Source: Candidatus Segatella intestinihominis (GTDB lineage: Bacteria > Bacteroidota > Bacteroidia > Bacteroidales > Bacteroidaceae). Taken from it: a DNA stretch of 59,987 nucleotides. Numbering within the stretch: position 1 is the first letter of the stretch; each line of letters begins with the position of its first letter. A program made the translations under genes and the position numbers. Where the stretch lies: assembly GCA_900548535.1 (NCBI GenBank), contig URLG01000007.1, forward strand, positions 1 to 59,987. The letters run 5' to 3'. Shown piece after piece: positions 1-8,367 of this stretch. Below the pieces are notes generated by a model. It was not told the origin of the DNA. It searched no databases and was given only the letters and a program-made list of their open reading frames with translations.

Positions 1-2
1 GT

Positions 3-311
3 TATGCCCTTAATGAATATAATGCCATTTGTGACATCTTCAAAAGAGGTGATACGGCTCTCGATAACAACTACATTGAGAGAATCCAGAGGTACATATC
101 ACTATCAAGAAGAAACTCTATGTTCTTTGGTTCGCACGAAGGAGCAAGCCGGGCGGCTATCCTATATTCCATCGCCATCTCATGCAGGCTGAATGGCATT
201 AATCTGTTTGAATACATATGCGACGTAATAGAAAAGACTGCAGAATGGCAACCCAATACCCCATTGGAAAAATATAGAGACTTACTTCCTGACCGATGGA
301 AAAAGCAGTAA
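3..311 (+). CDS. IS66 family transposase, C-terminal part (partial)
   Basis: The reading frame is open from the window edge (codons begin at position 3) to the stop at 309-311. The translated segment starts YALNEYNAICDIFKRGD and continues through NNYIERIQRYISLSRRNS and SHEGASRAA to PNTPLEKYRDLLPDRW, which is the conserved end of the IS66 transposase core plus the IS66 C-terminal domain. The late Glu of the DDE catalytic set lies in the NNYIER region. The start and first two catalytic residues lie outside the window, so it cannot be judged whether the element is active. No frameshift is visible in this part. The ATGs inside it at positions 4 and 120 are not real starts. Confidence 0.85.
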   Translation, partial: YALNEYNAICDIFKRGDTALDNNYIERIQRYISLSRRNSMFFGSHEGASRAAILYSIAISCRLNGINLFEYICDVIEKTAEWQPNTPLEKYRDLLPDRWKKQ

Positions 312-348
312 CAGCATTAGTTTAATCAGCTGTTACTGCTTTTTTTTG
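304..348 (+). terminator. Rho-independent terminator after the transposase
   Basis: A perfect 11-bp stem, GCAGTAACAGC pairing with GCTGTTACTGC, is followed by a run of eight T. It overlaps the transposase stop codon and should stop transcription leaving the IS. Confidence 0.8.
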
Positions 349-495
349 AATTATGCAAGGTATAAACGCGGAGACGCTTACCTTTTTTCGCTGATTCTGG
401 CTCATTTTTTGATGATTTCGGCTTATTTTTATCTCAATTTTGACCCATTTTTATCTCAATTTCGGTATTTTTTCATACCGATGCAATAAGAAATA

Positions 496-604
496 CATCC
501 CGATGAAGGGAAAATTGCATCCTCGATGTCGGTGGAAATGCATCCTCGATGCAGATATAAATGCATCGGGGATGTAATTGCAACTACATCGAGGATGCAA
601 TTTT
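496..604. repeat. Nested inverted repeat of CATCCTCGATG units
   Basis: The arms 511-529 and 586-604 are perfect 19-bp inverted copies. Between them, GCATCCTCGATGC (540-552) faces GCATCGGGGATGT (563-575) with two mismatches. A fifth related unit, CATCCCGATG, lies just upstream. The whole could fold into a long two-step hairpin. No coding potential is seen. Confidence 0.8.
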
Positions 605-718
605 AGAACTAGTATTTACGCTTGGCTCTTAGGCTGCCGAGTAATATGCTTGCATTGTGGCAATTGGGCAGGTAACAAACCTGCCCTCCCAGTATCATCT
701 CAGAAAAAACAGAAAAGA

Positions 719-750
719 TTTGCACATATCATTTATTATTAGTAACTTTG
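719..750 (+). promoter_or_regulatory. Promoter of the MATE gene
   Basis: TTTG (719-722), 20 nt, TAACTTTG (743-750). This matches the Bacteroidetes sigma-ABfr consensus and gives a leader of about 35 nt before the start at 795. Confidence 0.75.
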
Positions 751-794
751 CAGCCCAAAACTTTACACATTATTATATATAGAAGAAAAGGAAT

Positions 795-2156
795 ATGAAG
801 CAAAACGTGACAACCATACAGCAGAAACATCACTATCGAGAACTACTCGCCATCGGCATACCTGTCATCATCGGACAGCTCGGCACCATCGTGCTTGGCT
901 TCGCCGACACGCTCATGATAGGTCATCATAGCACTCAGGAACTGGCGGCGGCAGGACTCGTCAACAACATCTATGCCCTCGTACTCATCTCGTACATGGG
1001 CTTCTCTTACGGACTCACCCCTATCATCGGCCGACTCTATGGCATGGAGCGCACCGACGAGATAGGTCAGAAGGTGCGCAATTCGCTCTTCGCCAACATG
1101 GTGGTGGGCTGCATCTTCACCCTGGCGATGGTGATACTCTACTTCAATCTCTCTCGCATCGGACAGCCCGAGGAACTGCTCACCCTCATCCGCCCTTACT
1201 TCATCGTGAATCTGATCTCGGTGCTTTTCGTGGGTGTATTCAATACGATGAAGCAATTTCTGGACGGTATCGGACATACCAAGGTGGCGATGTGGGTGAT
1301 GATTATGGGCAACGTGGTCAACATCCTGGGCAACTGGATGCTCATCTACGGCGTAGGTCCATTCCCTGAGCTGGGTTTGCTTGGTGCCGGACTCTCCACC
1401 ATGGGCTCTCGCATCCTGATGGCGGCAGCAATGGTGGCGATGGTATTGGGCAAGAAGAAGTTCCAGCAATATCGCAAGGACATCATCCATAGCCATGTGA
1501 ACAAGGCTGACTTCAAGGAGATGAACCGCCTGGGCTGGCCAGTGGCATTGCAGTTGGCGATGGAGTCGGCTGCCTTTACGCTGAGTTGCGTGATGGTGGG
1601 CTGGCTGGGCACCATACCGCTTGCCTCCCATCAGGTGATGATTACCATCTCGCAGCTCTTCTATCTGGTGCTCTCGGGCATGGCTTCGGCTATGGCGATA
1701 CGTGTGAGCCACTTTGTGGGGCAGAAAGATTATCAAGCCGTGCGCCGCAATGCCTATGATGGATGGCGACTGGCACTGCTTTTCTCCACGCTGATGGGCA
1801 TCCCCGTGTTCCTCTTCCGCCACCAGATAGGCGGGCTCTTCACCGACAATGTGGAGGTACAGCAGAACGTGGCAGTACTGATTATCCTGATGATGGTATA
1901 CCAGTTTGGCGACGGATTGCAATATACCTTTGCCAATGCCTTGAGGGGCATCGCCTGCGTGCAGCCGATGGTTACTTATGCCTTCATCGCTTATTTCATC
2001 ATCTCGCTGCCTATGGGTTACACCCTCGGTTTCCCATGCGGGCTGGGCATCCTGGGCATCTGGATAGCCTTCCCATTCGGACTCACGGCTGCCGGCTACC
2101 TCTATTGGCACCGATTTGTGAAGGAAGTGAAGAAAATGGAAGCGAGGGAAAATTAA
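795..2156 (+). CDS. MATE family efflux transporter
   Basis: A 453-residue inner-membrane protein of the MatE/DinF type (NorM-like), expected to export cationic drugs or metabolites using a Na+ or H+ gradient. The N-terminal half starts with a conserved MATE pattern (LAIGIPVIIGQLGTIVLGFADTLMIGH) and the second half repeats the fold from about residue 235 (RLGWPVALQLAMESAAF). About 12 hydrophobic segments are visible and the length is normal for the family. The ATG at 795 follows an AGAAAAGG stretch and a consensus promoter. The gene stands alone between repeat-rich spacers. Substrate cannot be inferred from sequence. Confidence 0.92.
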   Translation: MKQNVTTIQQKHHYRELLAIGIPVIIGQLGTIVLGFADTLMIGHHSTQELAAAGLVNNIYALVLISYMGFSYGLTPIIGRLYGMERTDEIGQKVRNSLFANMVVGCIFTLAMVILYFNLSRIGQPEELLTLIRPYFIVNLISVLFVGVFNTMKQFLDGIGHTKVAMWVMIMGNVVNILGNWMLIYGVGPFPELGLLGAGLSTMGSRILMAAAMVAMVLGKKKFQQYRKDIIHSHVNKADFKEMNRLGWPVALQLAMESAAFTLSCVMVGWLGTIPLASHQVMITISQLFYLVLSGMASAMAIRVSHFVGQKDYQAVRRNAYDGWRLALLFSTLMGIPVFLFRHQIGGLFTDNVEVQQNVAVLIILMMVYQFGDGLQYTFANALRGIACVQPMVTYAFIAYFIISLPMGYTLGFPCGLGILGIWIAFPFGLTAAGYLYWHRFVKEVKKMEAREN

Positions 2157-2163
2157 GATTTTA

Positions 2164-2202
2164 TGTGGCGGAATAGGACAGAAAATGTTCTATTTCGCCA
2201 CA
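2164..2202 (+). terminator. Hairpin after the MATE gene
   Basis: TGTGGCG pairs with CGCCACA, and an inner AATAG pairs with CTATT, eight bases past the MATE stop. No T-run follows, so this is a transcript-end structure of uncertain strength. Confidence 0.45.
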
Positions 2203-2249
2203 AGTGTATCATATTTTAATAAAAAATTAAAAAAAAATTGGCGAAAAGG

Positions 2250-2280
2250 TTGGAGCGTATTGAAAAATAGTTTATATTTG
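2250..2280 (+). promoter_or_regulatory. Promoter of the small beta-barrel gene
   Basis: TTGG (2250-2253), 19 nt, TATATTTG (2273-2280). It leaves a leader of about 90 nt before the ATG at 2380. Confidence 0.65.
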
Positions 2281-2379
2281 CAGTCGATTAGTATAAGTAA
2301 TGAGACTAAAACTCATGAACTTTGATAATCAACCGAAAGGAAATATTAAGTATTAACAACTAATTAAAATTGTAAGACT

Positions 2380-2961
2380 ATGAAGAAGTTTTTGGTAATG
2401 GCGGCCATGGTGCTGTCTTCAGTAGGTGCTTTCGCACAGTATTCAGCTGGTGATATTACTATCCAGCCAAAGGTAGGTTTGAATATCTCTGACTACACAG
2501 ATGTTGATGATAGCAAGACTCGCGCAGGATTGGCTGCTGGTGTAGAATTTGAGTATCACGTATCTCCTCTCGTAGGTATCAGTGCAGGTGCTATCTATTC
2601 TATGCAGGGCTGCAAGGGTGACGAAGATGGCGTTGACTTGACATTGAAGAATGATTATATCAACATCCCTATCCTCGCCAATGTTTACGTGGCTCAGGGC
2701 TTGGCTCTGAAGGCAGGTGTACAGCCAGGATTCAAGGTAAATAGCTCAGTAAAGGCCAAAAAGGGTGGCGTTTCTGCTAGTCAGGATTTGGAAGATACAT
2801 TCAAGTCATTTGACTTCTCTATCCCTGTAGGTATCTCTTATGAGTACATGAACGTTTGCTTGGACGCTCGCTACAACATCGGTATGACCAAGGTGATTGA
2901 CGGCTCTGACAGCAAGAACTCTGTATTCCAGATTACTTTGGGCTACAAGTTTAAATTGTAA
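2380..2961 (+). CDS. Outer-membrane beta-barrel protein, PorT/OMP_b-brl_2-like
   Basis: A 193-residue exported protein. Residues 1-19 form a signal peptide ending AFAQ, followed by alternating polar/aromatic strands typical of an eight-stranded barrel (for example VGISAGAIYSMQG and FSIPVGISYEYM) and a C-terminal strand ending LGYKFKL. It resembles the porin-family small barrels common in Bacteroidetes. It has its own promoter and a strong terminator, so it is monocistronic and probably abundant. The function is unknown; these proteins are mostly structural or adhesive. Confidence 0.8.
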   Translation: MKKFLVMAAMVLSSVGAFAQYSAGDITIQPKVGLNISDYTDVDDSKTRAGLAAGVEFEYHVSPLVGISAGAIYSMQGCKGDEDGVDLTLKNDYINIPILANVYVAQGLALKAGVQPGFKVNSSVKAKKGGVSASQDLEDTFKSFDFSIPVGISYEYMNVCLDARYNIGMTKVIDGSDSKNSVFQITLGYKFKL

Positions 2962-2990
2962 ATCTATCAATTACAAATAATAAAAATTAA

Positions 2991-3034
2991 AAATCCCCGC
3001 TCTTAGGAATCATCCTGAAGAGCGGGGATTTTTA
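2991..3034 (+). terminator. Rho-independent terminator after the small barrel gene
   Basis: AAATCCCCGCTCTT (2991-3004) pairs perfectly with AAGAGCGGGGATTT (3018-3031), followed by more T. The flanking A and T runs may let it also work leftward for the gene ending at 3094. Confidence 0.85.
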
Positions 3035-3058
3035 TTTTTGAGGCTGTAGCAAGATATG

Positions 3059-3092
3059 CTGGGAGGGCAGGTTTGTTACCCGCCCTCCCAGT
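3059..3092. repeat. Palindromic GGGAGGGCAGGT...CCCGCCCTCCC element
   Basis: CTGGGAGGGCAGGTTTGTTA followed by CCCGCCCTCCCAG forms a hairpin. Its core is, with one mismatch, the reverse complement of the copy at about 666-693. It directly abuts the stop codon of the leftward gene at 3094. Confidence 0.7.
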
Positions 3093-3093
3093 A

Positions 3094-6039
3094 TTACCAG
3101 CGGCGACCACCAGGAGGTGGACCCATAGGACCGCCATTGAATGGACGGCCACCGAAGTTAGGACGAGGACCATCACCTGGACCACCCTTGGCATCCTGAC
3201 GTGCCTGCTTGCCACCAAAGAGGTTCAAGCGATACACCACATGGAGCATGGCATAGCTGTTGATGGCATTATACTCGGTATCTGTACGAGCCAAAGACGA
3301 GATGGCGCGAGAGAAGGTGCTCTGCTGGCGCAAGATGTCATAGAACTGGAGCATCACGGTGAGCGGACTGCCCTTCAAGAAGCTCTGGGAGAGCTGCGCA
3401 TTCCATACAAACTCGTCCGTATTCATGCTGCTATCATTGTAACCACGACGGCTACTGATGGAGAGACTGGAGTTCAGGCTGGTGCCCCAAGGAGCTGTGA
3501 GCGTGAAGCTTGGACCGTAAGAGAACTGCCAAGTGTTGAGGTTGCTCGTAGGCTGAAGCTTGTTCTTTGCCTTGTTGTAAGTGAGCGTTCCATCGAGCGA
3601 AACCTCCAACCAGTCGTTGCGATAACTCATGGAGAGTCGCTCGCGCCATGTCAGGTTCTTGGTGGTATTTTTCTGTGCATCCTCGCCTTGGTTCAGGCTC
3701 AGATAGCTCACGTAGTTGTTGTAGCCCAGATTGGTATCTGTATTCACGTTCCATACGCCTGCGCTGTCGATGGAGCAGTTGAACATCAAGGCGCCCATCA
3801 CGTTCCAGTTGCCATTGATATTCTCTGGGCGAGTGATGCGTCCACCTGTCTTCTCATCGTAAGTCACCTTATTGCTGATGCTATTGTTGGTGGTAGAGAA
3901 GTTGACGAAGGTCATGATGCCCTTGTTGTGATTCTGCACGAAGTTGTTGTAGAACAGGCGGAAGTTCTGGGTGAATGCTGGCTTCAAGCCCGGGTTACCC
4001 ATCGAGATATTGAGCGGGTCGCTATTGTCGATAATGTCGAGCAATTGCGAGATGCTTGGCTGCGATGTGGTGCCTCGATAGTTGATGCGCAGATTGCTCA
4101 TCTTAGAGAATCGGTAGCGGAAATCGAGTGTTGGGCTGAAGTTTGTCACCGTACGAACGGTATCTACATGCAAGCCCTGATAGTCCTGGATATACTTGGA
4201 GCGCTGTGGCTGAATCATCACACCGAAGTTGAGGTTATACTTCTGACGCACGAATCGCATCATCACCTGGATGTCGTGGGTATAGTTCTTATACTCCGAG
4301 AATCTACTTAGGTTCTCATCCTTATATTCCTCCAGATGACCAGCAAACGGATTCAAGTAAGCATCCCATGCACGATATTCAGGGGTAATGCCATCAAAGG
4401 CATAATGGCTGAAATCGTAAGTGCTGCGGTCGCTCTTGGAATAGCTGTAGGTAAACTTGTAGCTGAACTGCAGGAAGGTAGCCTTCCAGAGGGGCTCGCT
4501 GTAAGTAGCCTGTGCGCTATAGCTATAGTTCTTGGACGGAGTGAGATTGTAGCGATTGGTCTGATAGGTGGAATCCTTGCCCTCTGCCGTCTGCACCAGA
4601 TAGAGCTTGGCATTGTTGATGGAGATATTCTCGCTATCATTGTCGGCATACTTGGCATCCATACGCAGGGTAACGTTGCGTCCCTTGTTGCCCAACTTAC
4701 GGTTATACTGCAACATGCCCTTGATGTTCTTGCTGTCGGTATAGCTCAAGCTGCTACTGTTCTGGCTGTTCACCATCGCCTCTGCCTTGTCCAGCTCATC
4801 GATGCCCTCATCAGAGAGCGGGTCGTCGGTGATGGTATATGGATCCTGGTTGTAAGAAGCGGAGATGCCACTGCTGCGGCTATCGTTCTTGCTCCAAGAG
4901 ATGGATGGACGGAAGAGGATGTTGGTCAATGTATCTGGCATCCACTCCAAGCGGATGTTACCATTCCAGCTGTTGCCACGAGAGAAGCTCTGGCTCAGAC
5001 TGTTGCTGAAAGAAGAGGAAGTGCCCATGAAGTTTTCTGCCGACTTATTGCTCCATACATCGCCATCGCTATGATTCCAGCGTAAGTTGGCATTGAGCTT
5101 GAGTTTGTCTTTCAACTCATAGTTATAGTTGCTGGCTATCATCTTGCTGGCGTTCAATCCATTGGCACCTCCCCAGAAGCCTCTGCTCGGACCACCGCCG
5201 CCAAATCCGCGGTCGCTGGTATTATTGGCATTGGCAAAGATGAAGAAGCGGTTGTTGCCACTGAAGTAGCCACCCATGCCTCGCATGTTGTAGCGGCTCT
5301 TATTGCCCACGCCCAGGTCCACATTGGAGATGACGCCCTTGTTCATGCCCTTCTTCACACCGAAGTCAAGCACGGTTTGCTCCTCTCCATCGTCGATGCC
5401 TGTTACCTTGGCAAGGTCGCTCTTCTCATCATAAGCCTTGATTTTCTCTATGATGCTGGTAGGCAGGTTCTTGAGGGCAGTCTTGGTATCGCCCGTCATA
5501 AACTCCTTGCCATCCACGAGTATCTTCTTTACCTCCTTACCATTGATCTTGATGGTACCATCATCGCTCACCTCTGCACCAGGCAGACGCTTCACGAGTT
5601 CCTCTACCACCGAACCTTCTGGTGTGCGATAGGCTGAGGAATTGTACACGAAGGTATCCTCCTTGAGCGTTACCTTCTGTGCCATCGCCGTAACCACGGC
5701 TCCCTTCAGCATGATGGCATCGGCACCAATCACCACATTGCCCATCGCCAGATTCTTATCGTCTGTCATCTCGATGCGCTTGATGGTTGGCTTATAGCCC
5801 ACACTCGTAATCTTGAGGAGATACTTGCCATTCTGCGGAGCGGAGACGTGGAAGAGGCCATTCTCGTCGCTGATGGCACCCGTTACGTAGGTGCTGTCAC
5901 TCTTCAGCAGCTGGATAGTTACTTGCTCCACGGGGTCCTTGGTGTCGCGGTCGGTTATCTGACCGCTAATCAAGCGCTCCTGGGCAAATGACGCCATTGC
6001 GAAAATCAGCAATAGCATCGTCAGAATTTGTCTTTTCAT
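3094..6039 (-). CDS. TonB-dependent-receptor-like outer-membrane protein (carboxypeptidase-regulatory domain plus OMP_b-brl_3 barrel)
   Basis: The frame is open from 6111, but the natural start is the ATG at 6037-6039, giving 981 residues with a signal peptide that ends SFAQ. Residues about 26-105 form a carboxypeptidase-regulatory-like beta-sandwich (GQITDRDTKDPVEQ, then a GLFHV core). Residues about 115-250 resemble a TonB plug (VEELVKRLPGAEV, ILVDGKEF). The rest is a large beta-barrel rich in Asn, Ser and Tyr. The barrel is followed by a Gly/Pro/Arg-rich tail (GGPGDGPRPNFGG and on) instead of the usual C-terminal Phe, so the last residues probably hang outside the barrel. No SusD-like partner is adjacent, so the ligand cannot be assigned. 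Confidence 0.85.
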   Translation of the reverse strand: MKRQILTMLLLIFAMASFAQERLISGQITDRDTKDPVEQVTIQLLKSDSTYVTGAISDENGLFHVSAPQNGKYLLKITSVGYKPTIKRIEMTDDKNLAMGNVVIGADAIMLKGAVVTAMAQKVTLKEDTFVYNSSAYRTPEGSVVEELVKRLPGAEVSDDGTIKINGKEVKKILVDGKEFMTGDTKTALKNLPTSIIEKIKAYDEKSDLAKVTGIDDGEEQTVLDFGVKKGMNKGVISNVDLGVGNKSRYNMRGMGGYFSGNNRFFIFANANNTSDRGFGGGGPSRGFWGGANGLNASKMIASNYNYELKDKLKLNANLRWNHSDGDVWSNKSAENFMGTSSSFSNSLSQSFSRGNSWNGNIRLEWMPDTLTNILFRPSISWSKNDSRSSGISASYNQDPYTITDDPLSDEGIDELDKAEAMVNSQNSSSLSYTDSKNIKGMLQYNRKLGNKGRNVTLRMDAKYADNDSENISINNAKLYLVQTAEGKDSTYQTNRYNLTPSKNYSYSAQATYSEPLWKATFLQFSYKFTYSYSKSDRSTYDFSHYAFDGITPEYRAWDAYLNPFAGHLEEYKDENLSRFSEYKNYTHDIQVMMRFVRQKYNLNFGVMIQPQRSKYIQDYQGLHVDTVRTVTNFSPTLDFRYRFSKMSNLRINYRGTTSQPSISQLLDIIDNSDPLNISMGNPGLKPAFTQNFRLFYNNFVQNHNKGIMTFVNFSTTNNSISNKVTYDEKTGGRITRPENINGNWNVMGALMFNCSIDSAGVWNVNTDTNLGYNNYVSYLSLNQGEDAQKNTTKNLTWRERLSMSYRNDWLEVSLDGTLTYNKAKNKLQPTSNLNTWQFSYGPSFTLTAPWGTSLNSSLSISSRRGYNDSSMNTDEFVWNAQLSQSFLKGSPLTVMLQFYDILRQQSTFSRAISSLARTDTEYNAINSYAMLHVVYRLNLFGGKQARQDAKGGPGDGPRPNFGGRPFNGGPMGPPPGGRRW

Positions 6040-6146
6040 TCTTATCTTGTCACTATTATTATTTCCTATTTTTATATCATTTCGCTTGTTTTGACGCTTA
6101 AAATATATCAAGGTTTAAGCTTTTTACATAAAAAAGTACATTTTAT

Positions 6147-6177
6147 TTTGTATTATCTATTATTTATCGTACCTTTG
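6147..6177 (+). promoter_or_regulatory. Promoter of aroB
   Basis: TTTG (6147-6150), 19 nt, TACCTTTG (6170-6177). It lies in the divergent region shared with the barrel gene that starts at 6039. Confidence 0.75.
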
Positions 6178-6221
6178 CAGCATCATTTCATGCATTTTTG
6201 CACAATTATAATTAGTACGTT

Positions 6222-7271
6222 ATGAATCAAAGAGTAATCATATCTACCCATCTTGAGAACGAGTTGGTGACCGCTCTCTCCGAATGCGAGCACGACAAGC
6301 TGTTTGTGCTCACCGATACTACTACAGAAGAACTCTGCCTGCCGGTGCTCCAGAAGTTCTACTGCATGAAGGATGCACAGGTTATCAGCATCCTGCCTAC
6401 CGATATGGCGAAGAATATTGAGAGCCTGATGCTGGTTTGGCAAGGACTGCAAAAGGGTGGTGCCTCTCGCCACTCGTGCCTAGTGAACCTGGGCGGCGGC
6501 ATGGTGACCGACTTGGGTGGCTTTGCAGCAAGCACCTTTAAGCGTGGCATCAACTTCATCAATATCCCTACCACCCTGCTCGCCATGGTAGACGCCTCCG
6601 TGGGCGGCAAGACGGGCATCAACTTCGGTGGACTGAAGAACGAAATTGGTGTGTTCAACGACTCCAAGTATGTTATCCTCGATACAGAATTCTTGAAGAC
6701 GCTCGATGCCGAGAACATCTGCTCTGGCTATGCCGAGATGCTGAAGCACGGACTCATCTCTACCGAGGAGATGTGGGAGGAGCTGGTTAGCTTCGACCTG
6801 GAAAAGCCTGACCTAAAGCAGCTACAGCGCATGGTGGGAGACAGTGTGAAGGTGAAGGAGCGCATCGTGGAGCAAGACCCTCATGAGAAGGGCATCCGCA
6901 AGGCGCTGAACTTGGGTCATACCTTCGGCCATGCCTTTGAGAGCTGGGCTTTGAAGCGCAATCCTATCCTGCATGGTTATGCCGTAGCATTCGGCTTGAT
7001 ACCAGAATTGTATCTCAGCGTGGCTAAGACAGGATTCCCTGTAGAGAAGATGCGCCAGACCGTGCAGTATATCAAGGAATATTATGGCACGCTGGACATC
7101 ACCTGCGATGACTATGACGAGCTCATCGAACTGATGCACCACGACAAGAAGAACCAGAATGGCATCATCAACTTCACCATGCTGGGCGGCATCGGCGACA
7201 TTCGCATCAACCAGACCGCTACCACCGAGGAAATCAAGGAAGCCCTCGATTTCTTCAGAGACGGAATGTAA
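6222..7271 (+). CDS. aroB: 3-dehydroquinate synthase
   Basis: A 349-residue cytosolic enzyme of the shikimate pathway converting DAHP to 3-dehydroquinate, with NAD and a divalent metal. The NAD-binding signature is clear near residue 90 (LGGGMVTDLGGFAAS), followed by IPTTLLAMVDASVGGKTGIN. The metal ligands expected for the family are present: Glu in SGYAEMLKHG, His in LNLGHTFGHAFE and His in LHGYAVAFG. Length is normal. It is the only shikimate gene here and ends 12 nt before the convergent menE stop. No terminator is visible between them. Confidence 0.96.
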   Translation: MNQRVIISTHLENELVTALSECEHDKLFVLTDTTTEELCLPVLQKFYCMKDAQVISILPTDMAKNIESLMLVWQGLQKGGASRHSCLVNLGGGMVTDLGGFAASTFKRGINFINIPTTLLAMVDASVGGKTGINFGGLKNEIGVFNDSKYVILDTEFLKTLDAENICSGYAEMLKHGLISTEEMWEELVSFDLEKPDLKQLQRMVGDSVKVKERIVEQDPHEKGIRKALNLGHTFGHAFESWALKRNPILHGYAVAFGLIPELYLSVAKTGFPVEKMRQTVQYIKEYYGTLDITCDDYDELIELMHHDKKNQNGIINFTMLGGIGDIRINQTATTEEIKEALDFFRDGM

Positions 7272-7283
7272 GACTTTTCTGCC

Positions 7284-8312
7284 CTATCTGAGCAAGCAGG
7301 CACGTTTCGGCTTGCCAGTCTCGGTGAGCGGGAGACTCTCCACATGCATGTATTCCCTAGGAATCCAATATTTTTTAGAATTATCAGACAAGAGGCGACG
7401 AACAGTCGCCTCTACTTTTTTGAGGTCCCCATCCTCTGTCAAGAGCACGGCTATCTCTCCAAACTTCTCATCCTTCTTCTTAGCTAGCATAAAAGGCTTC
7501 TGGAGATGGGGCTTCAGAAGATTCTCCACCTCTTCTATCTGTATCTTGATGCCTCCGCTACATATCACGTTATCCTTTCTGCCCTTGATGCGGAAACGCA
7601 CCCCTTCCGCGCATACCTTATTATATATATAGGGCTGGATTTCCACAATATCATTAGTCACCAAGGGTTGCTTGCAAACCAATGGAGCATCTATCACCAG
7701 GCAGCCCTCCTCGGTTTGGCTCACCTTTACGCTATCAAAAGGCTGATACCACTCGCTTGCCTCCTTGTCATTAATGCGGCGCAGGGCGATATGAGAAAGA
7801 GTCTCGGTCATGCCGTAGGTACTCCAGATGGCGATGTCACCTGAAAGCGAACGAAGTTCTGCTTCGAGAGCTGAATCGATGGCTCCACCTCCGATAATGA
7901 GATGCTTGATATGGGTAAGGCGCTCTCGCTCCTCAGGCACTTGCAGGGTATTGTATACCTGCATCGGCACCATGGCAGCGAAAGTGATCCCTTGTTTCCA
8001 TAAAGTATCATTTGCCTGATTCAAGGACTCATCTGATAGCGGATGACCACTTGGCTTGACTGAAATCAGTTTAAGCCCTCGTTCCAAACTTCGCACCACC
8101 ATCATCTTGCCTGCGATATAGTCGAGCGACATGCAGAGCAAGGCGGCATCTCCAGGCTTCAAGCCTAGAAAATCGCAGGTTATCTTGGCTGAATTGAGCA
8201 TACGACGCTTCTCCACCAGCATCGGTTTGGGAGTGCCAGTGGAGCCACTCGTATGTACGAGTAAGGTCTCACTTGGAGAATGCCAAGTGTCTAAAAACTC
8301 TTCTAATGTCAT
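7284..8312 (-). CDS. menE: o-succinylbenzoate-CoA ligase (short form)
   Basis: A 342-residue adenylate-forming enzyme that activates o-succinylbenzoate with CoA in menaquinone synthesis. The AMP-binding P-loop HTSGSTGTPKP is at about residues 20-30, STYGMTET follows near 165, and the C-terminal hinge and lysine-rich tail (GGIKIQIEEVE, TETGKPKR) are present. It is about 100 residues shorter than enterobacterial MenE because the N-terminal subdomain is trimmed, as is usual in Bacteroidetes. It lies 55 nt downstream of menC and is probably co-transcribed with it. The family assignment comes mainly from this context plus the motifs. Confidence 0.9.
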   Translation of the reverse strand: MTLEEFLDTWHSPSETLLVHTSGSTGTPKPMLVEKRRMLNSAKITCDFLGLKPGDAALLCMSLDYIAGKMMVVRSLERGLKLISVKPSGHPLSDESLNQANDTLWKQGITFAAMVPMQVYNTLQVPEERERLTHIKHLIIGGGAIDSALEAELRSLSGDIAIWSTYGMTETLSHIALRRINDKEASEWYQPFDSVKVSQTEEGCLVIDAPLVCKQPLVTNDIVEIQPYIYNKVCAEGVRFRIKGRKDNVICSGGIKIQIEEVENLLKPHLQKPFMLAKKKDEKFGEIAVLLTEDGDLKKVEATVRRLLSDNSKKYWIPREYMHVESLPLTETGKPKRACLLR

Positions 8313-8367
8313 ATTTCATTTTTGAAAAGAGAATATTTCAAATCGTACGATTGCAGCAAGCAGAAGT

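Larger units (their letters stand above)
1..381 (+). mobile_element. 3' end of an IS66-family insertion sequence
   Basis: This is the right part of an IS66-family element whose left part lies before the window. It contains the end of the transposase gene, a hairpin terminator, and then a terminal sequence which, read inward from position 381 on the minus strand, starts GTAAGCG, the usual IS66-family end. If 381 is the true end, the 8-bp target duplication would be 382-389 (cttttttc). The left copy cannot be seen, so the exact border is an inference. Confidence 0.6.
382..794. other. Repeat-rich spacer between IS66 and MATE gene
   Basis: No gene is seen here. The spacer holds a direct repeat of TTTTATCTCAATTT near 425-462, a small hairpin CGGTAT/ATACCG (463-480), a nested inverted repeat built from CATCCTCGATG-like units (496-604), one copy of a GGGCAGGTAACAAACC palindrome (about 666-693), and the promoter of the MATE gene (719-750). 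Confidence 0.7.

Noticed and set aside
843..2111. Long leftward open frame (422 codons) opposite the MATE gene
   Set aside because: It is the antisense shadow of a clear transporter gene; the product is His/Glu-rich with no domain and has no promoter.
3073..4311. Long rightward open frame opposite the barrel gene
   Set aside because: Antisense shadow with low-complexity Ile/Val/Ala/Glu composition; the leftward gene has a signal peptide and family domains.
6040..6111. Upstream ATG extending the barrel protein by 24 residues
   Set aside because: It would bury the signal peptide; the start at 6039 gives a normal exported N-terminus.
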